Source: a virus
Strand: one strand, 5' to 3'
Virus record (IMG/VR): IMGVR_UViG_3300037104_000277
Location: 1 to 39,093 of that record
DNA: 39,093 bases
The notes under the pieces are model-generated. The model was not told the origin of the DNA. It worked only from the letters and a program-made list of their open reading frames with translations, and ran no database searches. Position 1 is the stretch's first letter. Each line of letters starts with the position of its first letter. A program made the position numbers and the translations under genes. Positions 13,305-21,283 of the stretch are shown in pieces.

Positions 13305-14718
13305 ACAACGCGCCGATCTACCTCCGCATTCGGTTGAAAATGAGGCCGGTGTGATCGGGTGTATTCTCTTAGACCCCACAACATTGGCTGACGTTAAGGC
13401 GCGATTTGGACGCGACACATTCAACGTATTTTACGACCTGCGTCATCAGGAGATTTACAAAGCAATCCTCGCCGGCGCTACCGACATCATCACGCTTCAA
13501 CAAAAATTGAGGGATGAGAAGCTGCTCGATTCGTGCGGTGGAATTTCCTACATAGCAAAACTTCCAGACCTCGTTCCATCCGCATCAAATCTGCCGCTTT
13601 ACCTCGACGTGGTCTGTGAAAAGTTTGAGATTCGACGAATTATCGAGAGGTGTTCGGATGTAATCTCCAGGGCCAAAACTTGGTCTGGTGACATCGAAGA
13701 CTTGCGTTGGGCCACGCGGTCGGACTTGAGTGAGTTTTTTATCGCCGGCGAACGAAATAAACTGCCAGACATCGAAGACGCAAACGACTTCATTGCATTC
13801 GATTTGGATGAGCCACCGCAAGTGATTCAAGGTATTTTGCACAAGGGTTGCAAACTGGCTCTTGGCGGCGGGAGCAAAACTTTCAAGACCTGGTGTTTTC
13901 TGGACCTGGCCCTAAGCGTTTCGCATGGTCTTCCCTGGCTCGGTTTTGAGACTCAGAAACTCAAAACAATTTACGTCAATCTTGAATTACCTTCATGGCA
14001 TTTACAGCGACGATTGAATTCTATCGCGCGTAAACGCGAGATTACTATTGATCCGGGACAGATTGGTATTTGGAATCTTCGCGGATTTGCCGCGTCGTAT
14101 GTCGAATTGATTCCCAAACTTGCGGCAAAACTTATCGAGTCGCATGCTGGACTTGTTATTCTTGACCCGATTTACAAGCTATATGGCGATGCGGATGAGA
14201 ATTCTGTGACGGCCGTCACCGCTCTACTTAATAGCCTTGAGCGACTCGCGCAAAAGACCGGCGCCGCAATCGCATTCGCGGCGCATTTCAGCAAAGGTAA
14301 CCAGGCTGGAAAAGAGGCAATCGACCGAATTTCAGGCTCTGGCGCCTTCGCTCGAGATCCTGATGCCATCCTGACATTCACCCGGCACGAGGAGAAAAAT
14401 GCGTTTACAGTCGATTCTACGCTCCGCAATTGCAAACCGGTAGATCCGTTCGTTGTGCGATGGAACGCCCCGCTAATGACCCGGGACGATGAACTGGACC
14501 CATCCAAACTCAAGGAGACCAAACCAACGCGCGGCGTAAAATATAAAGCCACCATGCTGAGCGATCTCCTAACCTGCCCCATGACCGCATCCGATTGGCA
14601 AGAGAAAGTCAGCGAAGAAACTGGAATGGCACGTGCAAAATTCTACGATTTGAAGAAACTGCTCGAAGACTTGAAATCAGTCAAACGAGACCCGTTCGGT
14701 AAATGGGTGAAATGCTGA
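13291..14718 (+). CDS. Replicative helicase: DnaB N-terminal domain fused to RepA-type RecA-fold ATPase
   Basis: Residues 10-150 resemble the DnaB N-terminal domain (PPHSVENEAGVIGCILLDP). Residues 160-400 form a RepA/AAA_25-like ATPase with Walker A GGGSKTFKT (192-200) and Walker B AGLVILDP (286-293), plus AAHFSKGNQAG. The last 60 residues look like a winged helix. It would be the hexameric fork helicase. No primase or polymerase is seen in the window, so host enzymes are probably recruited. Walker A carries FKT where GKT is usual. ATG 13291 has no clear ribosome site and lies in the decayed DUF4326 gene. Confidence 0.75.
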   Translation: MSKPKQRADLPPHSVENEAGVIGCILLDPTTLADVKARFGRDTFNVFYDLRHQEIYKAILAGATDIITLQQKLRDEKLLDSCGGISYIAKLPDLVPSASNLPLYLDVVCEKFEIRRIIERCSDVISRAKTWSGDIEDLRWATRSDLSEFFIAGERNKLPDIEDANDFIAFDLDEPPQVIQGILHKGCKLALGGGSKTFKTWCFLDLALSVSHGLPWLGFETQKLKTIYVNLELPSWHLQRRLNSIARKREITIDPGQIGIWNLRGFAASYVELIPKLAAKLIESHAGLVILDPIYKLYGDADENSVTAVTALLNSLERLAQKTGAAIAFAAHFSKGNQAGKEAIDRISGSGAFARDPDAILTFTRHEEKNAFTVDSTLRNCKPVDPFVVRWNAPLMTRDDELDPSKLKETKPTRGVKYKATMLSDLLTCPMTASDWQEKVSEETGMARAKFYDLKKLLEDLKSVKRDPFGKWVKC

Positions 14719-15554
14719 ATTTTATGGATGAACCAATTAACACAATTAGCCTCGGTGCCGGAGTCCAGTCTTCTACGATGGCGTTGATGGCTGCCGCTGG
14801 CGAGATTGCGCCGATGCCAACAGCCGCCGTCTTCGCTGACACTCAGGCTGAGCCAAAGAGTGTTTATGTGTGGCTGGACTGGCTTGAGAAACAACTTCCG
14901 TTTCCAGTGGTGCGTGTCACGTCGGGAAGCTTGGAAGACGCTGCAATCAGGACGCGAATATCGAAGAAAGGAAAACTCTACAACACGACAAAGCTGCCGG
15001 TGTTTACCCAGTCCCAAACTGGAAAAGTGGGGATTATTGGAATGCGAAATTGCACGGCAGACTTTAAGATCGTGCCGGTGCTCAAAGAGTCGCGAAAGAT
15101 CGGAAATGTGCCGCGTGGATGCAAGGAGGTAAAAATAATTCAATGGATCGGAATCAGTTTGGATGAGGCTTTGCGCATGAAGGATTCTCGCGTCCCTTGG
15201 ATGCAGAACCGCTGGCCGCTTATTGACGCGAGAATGACTCGGGCCGATTGTTTGCGTTGGATGGAATCACACAGATTCCCCAAACCACCACGCTCCGCTT
15301 GCGTCTTCTGCCCGTTCCATAACACCTCGGAATGGAGACGATTGAAGACGGATGAACCGGAAGAATTCAAACGGGCTTGCGAGTTTGAGGCCAAGTTGCA
15401 AGCATCCAGACTGCAAGCGAACAGTCCCACGCTCAGCACGATGTTTTTGCACCGCAGTTGCAAGCCGCTCGCCGATGTAGATTTCTCGACCGAGGAGGAA
15501 CGTGGTCAAATCAATATGTTCAACAATGAATGCGAGGGGATGTGCGGTGTATAG
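14703..15554 (+). CDS. PAPS-reductase-like PP-loop ATP pyrophosphatase-family protein
   Basis: The 283-residue protein begins with a modified PP-loop, ISLGAGVQSSTMAL (15-28), as in phage members of the phosphoadenosine phosphosulfate reductase family, followed by PTAAVFADTQAEP. A Cys cluster lies further on (RSACVFCPFHNTSEW, about 201-215), and the chain ends CEGMCGV. These proteins adenylate a substrate; in relatives the chemistry is sulfur transfer or nucleic-acid modification. There is no evidence for true PAPS reduction. Candidate starts are ATG 14703, 14712 or 14724. The 5' end overlaps the helicase by 16 bp. Confidence 0.7.
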   Translation: MGEMLNFMDEPINTISLGAGVQSSTMALMAAAGEIAPMPTAAVFADTQAEPKSVYVWLDWLEKQLPFPVVRVTSGSLEDAAIRTRISKKGKLYNTTKLPVFTQSQTGKVGIIGMRNCTADFKIVPVLKESRKIGNVPRGCKEVKIIQWIGISLDEALRMKDSRVPWMQNRWPLIDARMTRADCLRWMESHRFPKPPRSACVFCPFHNTSEWRRLKTDEPEEFKRACEFEAKLQASRLQANSPTLSTMFLHRSCKPLADVDFSTEEERGQINMFNNECEGMCGV

Positions 15555-15771
15555 TCCAATTTGCATGTATTTTGGACTTAGTGAAAAACAACATTATACT
15601 TTACTTTATGAAAATTATTAAGAAAAAGGCTATTGACAGAGGGTTAAAAAATATAGATTATACCGGAAGTCCTAGCGGGGAGGCCCCCCAGGGGGGGGGA
15701 CCCGCACGGACTTCCGGTAATCATCTGATTTCTAACCTCCCTTCAAGTCCAATTTGCCGATTTTTCGTTTT
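15555..15771. promoter_or_regulatory. Structured intergenic region with promoter
   Basis: An AT-rich stretch (15580-15660) carries an exact TTGACA at 15633-15638, a 17-bp spacer and GATTAT at 15656-15661. A GC-rich nested hairpin follows at once. CCAATTTGC occurs twice, near each end of the gap (15557 and 15750), each with ...AGTCCAATTTGC. The gap thus looks like a separate control element between the replication genes and the next group. Confidence 0.6.
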
Positions 15772-15775
15772 ATGA
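15608..15775 (+). CDS. Possible 55-residue protein spanning the hairpin
   Basis: The frame from ATG 15608 starts basic (MKIIKKKAIDRGLKN) and reads through the hairpin to a stop that overlaps the GNAT start as ATGA. That overlap argues for coding. The promoter and hairpin inside it, a poly-Gly/Pro middle and the lack of a ribosome site argue against. I lean towards non-coding. Confidence 0.25.
   Translation: MKIIKKKAIDRGLKNIDYTGSPSGEAPQGGGPARTSGNHLISNLPSSPICRFFVL
15661..15719. repeat. GC-rich nested hairpin with 12-bp outer stem
   Basis: TACCGGAAGTCC (15661-15672) is the exact reverse complement of 15708-15719. Inside it GCGGG (15675-15679) pairs with CCCGC (15701-15705), and a C6 run (15684-15689) faces a G9 run (15691-15699). 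The whole 59 nt could fold into one long stem. It is not followed by T residues on either strand. It may be an RNA 5' structure, a protein-binding site or a mobile palindrome. Confidence 0.85.
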
Positions 15776-16197
15776 TAAAAACCAAAACCAAGTTAGTTGA
15801 CAAACACACAAACCAAGCCATCCGCATCAAGCAGCCGTCTGGCTTCCTCGGCAAACATGGATGGTATTACGTTGATCATCCCCATTGCTCAGCTTCGTTC
15901 GTTCGCGACGCTAATGAAGTGTGGATCGCTGAGATCTGGGTGTTCCCCGAATACCGATCTCGTGGCCTCGGAACGGCAGTGCTCGCAGCCACCATCGAAT
16001 GGGCCGGCCAACTGCCTATTGATCTTTACCCCGTCCCGGAGCAGGATACCGACATGAAGCGATTGATTAGGTGGTATGAACGCTTCGGGTTTAAGCTTGA
16101 ACGCACCGGAGTGATGCGGCGTGACCCAAACAGCCAGACGAACGCCCGATGCGCTGTAGGGCAATCTAGGAGCATTTCGGGGGTAGGGTCCTTCTGA
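15772..16197 (+). CDS. GNAT-family N-acetyltransferase
   Basis: The 141-residue protein has GNAT motif A, IWVFPEYRSRGLGTAVL, where RSRGLG (62-67) is the acetyl-CoA pyrophosphate loop, and a C-terminal RWYERFGFKLERTGVM typical of motif B. It transfers an acetyl group from acetyl-CoA to an unknown amine. In phages such enzymes may modify host proteins, toxins or DNA base precursors; no target is visible. ATG 15772 overlaps the stop of the questionable frame before it and lacks a clear ribosome site. TTG 15754 is less likely. Confidence 0.8.
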   Translation: MIKTKTKLVDKHTNQAIRIKQPSGFLGKHGWYYVDHPHCSASFVRDANEVWIAEIWVFPEYRSRGLGTAVLAATIEWAGQLPIDLYPVPEQDTDMKRLIRWYERFGFKLERTGVMRRDPNSQTNARCAVGQSRSISGVGSF

Positions 16198-16254
16198 ACA
16201 CAAATGCATTCAAGAAGTTTCCGTAGATTTTTCTACATCTCCTCACAGCCGAAA

Positions 16255-16269
16255 ATATTGACCCAATAT
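16255..16269. promoter_or_regulatory. Small dyad just upstream of HTH gene
   Basis: ATATTG-ACC-CAATAT (6-bp arms, 3-bp spacer) ends six bases before the ATG at 16276. Its position suggests an operator bound by the HTH protein it precedes, or by another regulator. A second small hairpin (GTAGA/TCTAC) lies near 16223. Confidence 0.35.
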
Positions 16270-16275
16270 CGAAAT

Positions 16276-16659
16276 ATGAATACCGATCCAGACATTCAAG
16301 AGCAATTCGAGCGCATTATTAGCTTTTTCGAGAACACGCAACACATCCTCAATGCGTATCAGTCCCATCAGTCAGGAGAAAGGAATTTGCGCATGTCAAC
16401 ACGTGCGATGCAGCTTGCGCTCGGATTTTATCTTGCGGCGGGAGCGGATGGTCCAGCAGAACTGGCGCGTAAATGCGGGGTAGATAAGCAAACCCTTGGC
16501 AAATGTTTGAATCATTTCGTTGCGCAATTAAGTTTAGAACCGCTTCCGTTCCAGCGCAAATCTGATGCGCGCGCAAACATGGCTGACGCAAGAAGGAAGC
16601 AAGTTGGAGGTGCGGACATTCGCAAATGCGGAAAACTCAATTCAAAATTACTCACATGA
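16276..16659 (+). CDS. Helix-turn-helix protein
   Basis: From ATG 16276 the product has 127 residues. The N-terminal helix is acidic (DIQEQFERIISFFENTQHIL). A helix-turn-helix lies at about 60-82 (PAELARKCGVDKQTLGKCLN). A basic C-terminus follows with NMADARRKQ. It may be a late regulator or a DNA-binding accessory of packaging. The frame is open to ATG 16204, but that extension crosses the dyad and looks non-coding. The stop overlaps the next start as ATGA. Confidence 0.6.
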   Translation: MNTDPDIQEQFERIISFFENTQHILNAYQSHQSGERNLRMSTRAMQLALGFYLAAGADGPAELARKCGVDKQTLGKCLNHFVAQLSLEPLPFQRKSDARANMADARRKQVGGADIRKCGKLNSKLLT

Positions 16660-17243
16660 AGAACATAAATAAAATCCAAATCACGAACGCGGACAAGTCC
16701 GCAAAACTCCAAACAAAAGCGCGGAAGGCTCTCATGGTCTCTGCGGGCCGGGACTGGGAAAATTCAAAACTCGCGGTAGAGGCCGCCGCGAAACTCCTGG
16801 TCAAGGGTGCAAATCTCGCGCGTCAAGTCGGCATCAAAATGATTGAAGCTGCCGGCCATGAGCAAATCTCCTTCGAGTGGTTTCATAATCACGCGGAGGA
16901 CCTGCCCAAGGGAATGACATTCCCCGCGCTCAAGAAATGTGTGCACATCGCCAAACATTTCGAGGGTGAGATCAAAGACATGAACCAGGTCAGACAGGTT
17001 CAGCAATCCCTCTTCGAGGCATTTGGTCAGGCCGATGCGCCGAAGCGAATCGAAGACCAAACCCCACACGAATCAAATCCGTGGTCGGAATTCATCAGCG
17101 GAGCCGCGTCGTTCACGCGCATGTTCGACGATTTAGATACTGACCGCATGGATGATTGGGGCCGCGACAAGTTGACGAAGTTCGTTGAAACCACGAAGCC
17201 GATTGTCGAAAAACACAATCAGGCTGTGGACTTATTGAAATGA
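16656..17243 (+). CDS. Hypothetical helical protein
   Basis: From ATG 16656 (ATGA overlap with the HTH gene) the product has 195 residues. It is helical and Lys/Ala-rich in the N-terminal third (KARKALMVSAGRDWENSKLA). A central AEDLPKGMTFPALKKCVHIA segment resembles a small DNA-binding or phage-regulator domain. An acidic DDLDTDRMDDWGRD region follows near the end. No family recognised. Its 3' end overlaps the minus-strand radical-SAM gene by 25 bp. Confidence 0.6.
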   Translation: MKNINKIQITNADKSAKLQTKARKALMVSAGRDWENSKLAVEAAAKLLVKGANLARQVGIKMIEAAGHEQISFEWFHNHAEDLPKGMTFPALKKCVHIAKHFEGEIKDMNQVRQVQQSLFEAFGQADAPKRIEDQTPHESNPWSEFISGAASFTRMFDDLDTDRMDDWGRDKLTKFVETTKPIVEKHNQAVDLLK

Positions 17244-17827
17244 AATACCCATCTTTGCAAATTGTCGCCAACAAATGCGACCGCACGATCCGCATCGCAG
17301 AGCAGAGGCTCCATGCTGACGCCGGTCTGGAATCCCGACAGGAACGCACTCAGGAGTGCCTCAATCCGCTCCGCCGGCGCCGGCGCTCCCGGCTCCCAGA
17401 ACCGAGCCACAGCGGCATCGTTGGTGCCAATGGTGAACCGGAATTGCACCAATGGCCGAACATCGCGGAGGTCTGCGCACAAAGCCTCCACGCATTCGAG
17501 GTGAGGCTTGCTGACAATCAATACTCGGTTCCCACGACTGGTCAATTCGCGGAGGACCTGTCGAGACAGGTCCAGGGTTGTGGGGGTGATGTCGTGCGTT
17601 GTGGGGAACATCACAACGCCTGGATATCTTCGTTTCGCCAGGGCCAGTTTGTCAGGTTGGAGTCGTTCCGTGGCCCACGTCTCGCGCGTGGTCCGGCCAA
17701 ACCTCAGAGCCATCCCGCGTGCGTAGCAGTATCGGCAATTGTGAGCACACCCCGTGCAGATGTTGATGCTGTGCTCCGCCCATTCCCGCGTCCCGGTTCC
17801 GGTTCTATTTTCGTCGAATTTTTTCAT
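17219..17827 (-). CDS. Radical-SAM protein, probably C-terminally truncated
   Basis: ATG at 17827, with GGAAAGA upstream, gives 202 residues. CTGCAHNCRYCYA (Cys24, 27, 31, 34) contains the CX3CX2C motif that binds the 4Fe-4S cluster and SAM. Then come the strands RYPGVVMFPTTHDI and FRFTIGTND, and RFWEPGAPAPAERIEALLSA. This matches the phage/bacterial group related to spore photoproduct lyase. Relatives I know continue for several tens of residues after the SMEPLL motif; here the chain stops after 29 residues in WVFHFNKSTA, overlapping the convergent gene. It is the only minus-strand gene in this half of the window. An upstream extension to 17986 looks non-coding. Confidence 0.7.
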   Translation of the reverse strand: MKKFDENRTGTGTREWAEHSINICTGCAHNCRYCYARGMALRFGRTTRETWATERLQPDKLALAKRRYPGVVMFPTTHDITPTTLDLSRQVLRELTSRGNRVLIVSKPHLECVEALCADLRDVRPLVQFRFTIGTNDAAVARFWEPGAPAPAERIEALLSAFLSGFQTGVSMEPLLCDADRAVAFVGDNLQRWVFHFNKSTA

Positions 17828-17841
17828 AGTCTTTCCATCGT

Positions 17842-17871
17842 GCGAGCGCAGCGGCTCGCGCTTGTTTTTTT
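17842..17871 (+). terminator. Rho-independent terminator-like hairpin
   Basis: GCGAGC (17842-17847), loop GCAGCG, GCTCGC (17854-17859), then a T-rich run including seven T at 17865-17871. In + orientation it would stop transcripts before the small terminase gene and isolate the packaging operon. It lies just upstream of the minus-strand radical-SAM start. The surrounding 17828-18004 has no gene and is where a cos site would be expected in a lambda-like layout, though no cos sequence can be recognised. Confidence 0.55.
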
Positions 17872-18004
17872 GTTCGCGCCTTCGCGGGCCCGCAGCGTTT
17901 TCCGCCACGCCGCCCGATTTCGGCCAAATAAGCCGAGATGCTTTTTTGCATTCCCGGATGATACACAAGCCGCTTGCGCAGAGCAATAAAAACCTTTCTA
18001 ATAT

Positions 18005-18634
18005 ATGGCTAAAGAAAAAGAAGTTTGGCTTCCGAATCCATCCGAAATTCAGATTCTGGAATCCGCAAACGCCCGCAACATCGCTAAAAAATTGCAGGCC
18101 GGCGGAACGTTATCCATCGCGGAACAAAAGGTTCTGGCCCAACTGAGCGGAAAACAAAACGCGGAAGGAGTGACAATCACCGGACTATTCTGCAAAACAG
18201 GAGTGGAACGGCTCACGATTATTAAGCGGTTCCAGACCGAGGGGCTTAACCCTATCCGCAAGAGAGGCAGGCGCGCGTATTACGACGAGTCGGAGGCCAT
18301 GAAGGTGTTGGCGCCCCAAATAGCCAAGCGCGCAAACGCGGCGCACTCAGAGCCTAACATCGATCCAGAAACCGGACTGACCTATCACCAGAAACTCGAA
18401 AAAGAAAAATCAATTGAGATCGCCTTACGCAACCGAGACACAGAGCGGGCACAAAGCAACAAGTGGCTGACAGCCGAAGAGGTTGATGAAATGCTGTCAC
18501 TACTCATCAGCCGAATCGAACAGTTGCCAGAGAAATGGAAATCGCAACTGGGATTGACAGATGCTCAAGTGATTGCGATTCGCCGAGGACTTGACGAAAT
18601 CAGAACGGAAGCCGCCGAAGAAATGCACAAATGA
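18005..18634 (+). CDS. Terminase small subunit-like protein
   Basis: The 209-residue protein has a winged-helix/MerR-like segment at about 55-103 (VTITGLFCKTGVERLTIIKR, ... RKRGRRAYYDESEAMKVL) and a charged helical rest with QKLEKEKSIEIALRNRDTER. This is the layout of lambda Nu1-like small terminases: DNA recognition, then oligomerisation and large-subunit contact. The assignment rests mainly on lying directly before, and overlapping (ATGA), the large terminase. Size fits (Nu1 is about 180 residues). Confidence 0.65.
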   Translation: MAKEKEVWLPNPSEIQILESANARNIAKKLQAGGTLSIAEQKVLAQLSGKQNAEGVTITGLFCKTGVERLTIIKRFQTEGLNPIRKRGRRAYYDESEAMKVLAPQIAKRANAAHSEPNIDPETGLTYHQKLEKEKSIEIALRNRDTERAQSNKWLTAEEVDEMLSLLISRIEQLPEKWKSQLGLTDAQVIAIRRGLDEIRTEAAEEMHK

Positions 18635-20679
18635 CACCATCCAACCGAAAACGTTTCTCCTCCATCATCCGGCCACCGCCCCGGCTTTCCATCAGTGAGT
18701 GGGCCGACCGCGACGCGTGGATACCAAGCGAAGGAAATGCCGAGCCGGGAAAGTATCGACTGTCTCGTATGCCACATCAGCGTGGGATGCTGGACGATCT
18801 GCAAGACCCAGGAGTCCGCGAAGTGTTTTGGATGATGGCCAGCCAGGGTGGTGGAAAGACGCTATGCCTGATTCTTGTTTGCGAATTCATAATCTCACAA
18901 CTCCACAAATCGATAATCATGGTTCGGGACACTAAAGACCGGGCCACGGAATGGATTCGAGACAAGTTCATGCCGACAGTTGAGGCCACGCCGGCCATGA
19001 AAGGGTTGATGGTTGACCCGCGCAAGCGCGGTAGCAATTCGACGTCACTGTCACGCAAATATCCCGGGGGGGTGCTTAAAGTCATCGGTGCAAAATCTCC
19101 CGGAGCATTCCGGTCCACTTCTGCCGGGAATGTGTTCTGCGACGAAATTGACGCCTACATTGCGGGGAAGGAAGGAGACCCATGCGCCCTCGCTGACCGC
19201 GCCGCGATCACGTTCACCGATGCGTGGAAAATCAAATGCAGCACGACTACACTCACCAACTTCTCTCGTGTTTACGACGGCTTTAAGCGCGGGGATCAAC
19301 AGCTATTCTTCATTCCGTGCCCATGCTGCGGAGGATTTCAAGACCTAAAAACAGAGCAACTCAAATTCAGTTTCACGCCCGAAGAGCACGCGAGATTCGA
19401 TTGTAACCCAAACGATTACACCTGGCAGACCTTCGCAGACGCTAAAAAACAGGAAGGCTTAATCCGCGAGACCAAGCGCGCGATGTATGTATGTGAGCAC
19501 TGCCATCGGGGTTGGACTGACACACAACGGATTCAGTCCTACATGTCCGGCGACGCGCGCAACCCACCGGTAATCGTAAAAGGAAAGGAATTGCGCGCGG
19601 ACTGGCGGGCAACCGCTCCATTTAACGGTATCCGATCAAAAGCCCTCAACGGGATGTATATCACCATCGGCCTGAAAAAGGATTACGTTTCCTATCTACA
19701 ACAATTTGCGGAGCAGTTTATGGCTGCTTGTGAAGGTGGCCGCGAGACGCTGATGGTTTGGTGTAACATTTTCGCGAATAAACCTTTCGAGGATGAGGCC
19801 GAGATAACAGACTGGCAGGTCTTGAAGAAGCGGGCCGAAGATTACACTGTCCCCGTCCAGGTTTGCTGGATCGCGTTTGGTGCGGATGTTCACCCGGACC
19901 GATTTGAGCTTGTCTTTGTTGGGTGGGGGGACAGGCAAGAGCAGTGGGTGTTGGATCGGAAGGTAATCATGGGTGATTTTGACATGCCGGAAATGCAAGA
20001 TCGGGTTTGGGATTACCTATCCAACAAGAAGTTCGCTCATCCAATTCTTGGCGACATGGAATGGAAGGCTGGCGCAATCGACAGTGGCCACCAAACTAAA
20101 GTCCAGGCAGTGTTTAAATTTGCGGCGCAACATGCGATGCGGAGCGTGTGGTCATGCAAGGGTTTTGATGAAGCGTTGGGCGCTGTCTATGAGCGAAAAA
20201 AAGAGAGGGTCCATGCTGGCATCCGTTTCAATTTCAATGTGGACTACCTGAAAAACCAAATATTTGACCGGCTGAGAAACACAGAGCCGGGCGCAAACTA
20301 TATTCACTTCCACGCACGGCTAGATAACGACTTCTTCCAGCAGCTTTGTTCCGAGCGCAAGGTGACGGTTAAACAGGCAAACGGCGGATTCAAGACTCAA
20401 TGGGTGAAACCGACAAGCAGCACTCGCAACGAGGTGCTTGATTGCATGGTCTATTGCCAGGGAGTTTACGAGGTCTGCCGGGAGGGTGAAGTCATTGCCC
20501 GGACCTGGAAGAAAATCCAAGAGAAACTCAGAGAGCAGAACATACCAGACCCGGTAGCGAAACGGGAGGTTTACATGGTTCCGGCGGAAAAAAAGATTCC
20601 AGAATTGCAGCCTCCTCCAGTGGTTAGACGGCCCGCGCGGCGCAGGATTCGCATCGCAAATCCATTTGGACACTGGTGA
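18631..20679 (+). CDS. Terminase large subunit, lambda gpA type
   Basis: The 682-residue motor has Walker A SQGGGKT (71-77), Walker B NVFCDEID (167-174) and GpA-type nuclease acids in GADVHPDRFE (Asp418) and AIDSGHQT (about 482). CPCC (229-232) and CEHC (287-290) form a zinc-binding pair seen in gpA-family proteins. It cuts concatemers and pumps DNA into the prohead through the portal. GpA terminases generally make cohesive ends, so cos packaging is expected. The start overlaps the small subunit stop. Confidence 0.9.
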   Translation: MTPSNRKRFSSIIRPPPRLSISEWADRDAWIPSEGNAEPGKYRLSRMPHQRGMLDDLQDPGVREVFWMMASQGGGKTLCLILVCEFIISQLHKSIIMVRDTKDRATEWIRDKFMPTVEATPAMKGLMVDPRKRGSNSTSLSRKYPGGVLKVIGAKSPGAFRSTSAGNVFCDEIDAYIAGKEGDPCALADRAAITFTDAWKIKCSTTTLTNFSRVYDGFKRGDQQLFFIPCPCCGGFQDLKTEQLKFSFTPEEHARFDCNPNDYTWQTFADAKKQEGLIRETKRAMYVCEHCHRGWTDTQRIQSYMSGDARNPPVIVKGKELRADWRATAPFNGIRSKALNGMYITIGLKKDYVSYLQQFAEQFMAACEGGRETLMVWCNIFANKPFEDEAEITDWQVLKKRAEDYTVPVQVCWIAFGADVHPDRFELVFVGWGDRQEQWVLDRKVIMGDFDMPEMQDRVWDYLSNKKFAHPILGDMEWKAGAIDSGHQTKVQAVFKFAAQHAMRSVWSCKGFDEALGAVYERKKERVHAGIRFNFNVDYLKNQIFDRLRNTEPGANYIHFHARLDNDFFQQLCSERKVTVKQANGGFKTQWVKPTSSTRNEVLDCMVYCQGVYEVCREGEVIARTWKKIQEKLREQNIPDPVAKREVYMVPAEKKIPELQPPPVVRRPARRRIRIANPFGHW

Positions 20680-20690
20680 TTGTTGACTTT

Positions 20691-20723
20691 TCTCTGGCTG
20701 TGAATGCAGACACCAGCCAGAGA
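20691..20723 (+). promoter_or_regulatory. Hairpin enclosing the start codon of the connector gene
   Basis: TCTCTGGCTG (20691-20700) pairs exactly with CAGCCAGAGA (20714-20723). The 13-nt loop contains the ATG at 20704-20706. Folding would hide the initiation region, which has no obvious ribosome site. It may limit translation of the downstream protein. A 10-bp stem can arise by chance in a window of this size, but rarely on a start codon. Confidence 0.5.
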
Positions 20724-21282
20724 GCCGATCCAATTTACGGCCGGCGACACGCTCACTTTCCTCCGAAGTCTGAGCGCGTTCCCCGCGTCCGACGGATGGT
20801 CCCTGCTCTACGAGCTGCGGGGCCAGGCTCAGCCGATTGAATTCGCATCCACGGCCTCAGGTGAAGGTCATAAAATCCTTGTCGATGCTGCCACAACCGC
20901 GCTTTGGTTGCCAGGTGATTATATCCTTGCCGGCTACGCAACAAACGGTAATGAGAGACATCAGATTTACTACGGAGACTTGCAACTCGCCGCGAATCTT
21001 CCGGCGGTTTCCGGTGACGAATCGGAAAAGACTTTCTCGCAAAAGATGGTTGAAATGCTCGAAGGTCTGCTATTAAAATCGGCGCAGGGAGGACTGCTCG
21101 AAGCCAGGATCGGAGAAAGCCTGTTCAAATATCAGACATTGACTGAAATCCGAACCGAGCATGCTTATTGGGTTTCGGTTAGACGCAATGAGATTGGGCG
21201 GCGCAGAACATTCTATCCTCGGTTCGACATCACAATGAGCGGCGGGACTCTCGGTTACGGAGTCAGAATTCCACTTGGTTAA
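20704..21282 (+). CDS. Head-tail connector-like protein (gpW position)
   Basis: The 192-residue protein combines an N-terminal beta domain (residues 1-100, GDTLTFLRSLSA ... DYILAGYATNGNERHQIYYG) with a helical C-terminal part (LEGLLLKSAQGGLLEARIGE, then LTEIRTEHAYWVSVRRNEIG). The C-terminal part resembles small gpW-like connector/neck proteins that sit between terminase and portal in lambda-like phages. The location supports that. The beta domain is an addition I do not recognise. The start codon lies in a hairpin. Confidence 0.5.
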   Translation: MQTPAREPIQFTAGDTLTFLRSLSAFPASDGWSLLYELRGQAQPIEFASTASGEGHKILVDAATTALWLPGDYILAGYATNGNERHQIYYGDLQLAANLPAVSGDESEKTFSQKMVEMLEGLLLKSAQGGLLEARIGESLFKYQTLTEIRTEHAYWVSVRRNEIGRRRTFYPRFDITMSGGTLGYGVRIPLG

Positions 21283-21283
21283 A

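Noticed and set aside
17240-17989. 249-residue + strand frame across the radical-SAM gene
   Set aside because: The minus strand encodes the cysteine motif and a sensible fold; the + frame is low-complexity Arg/Pro/Ser without motifs.
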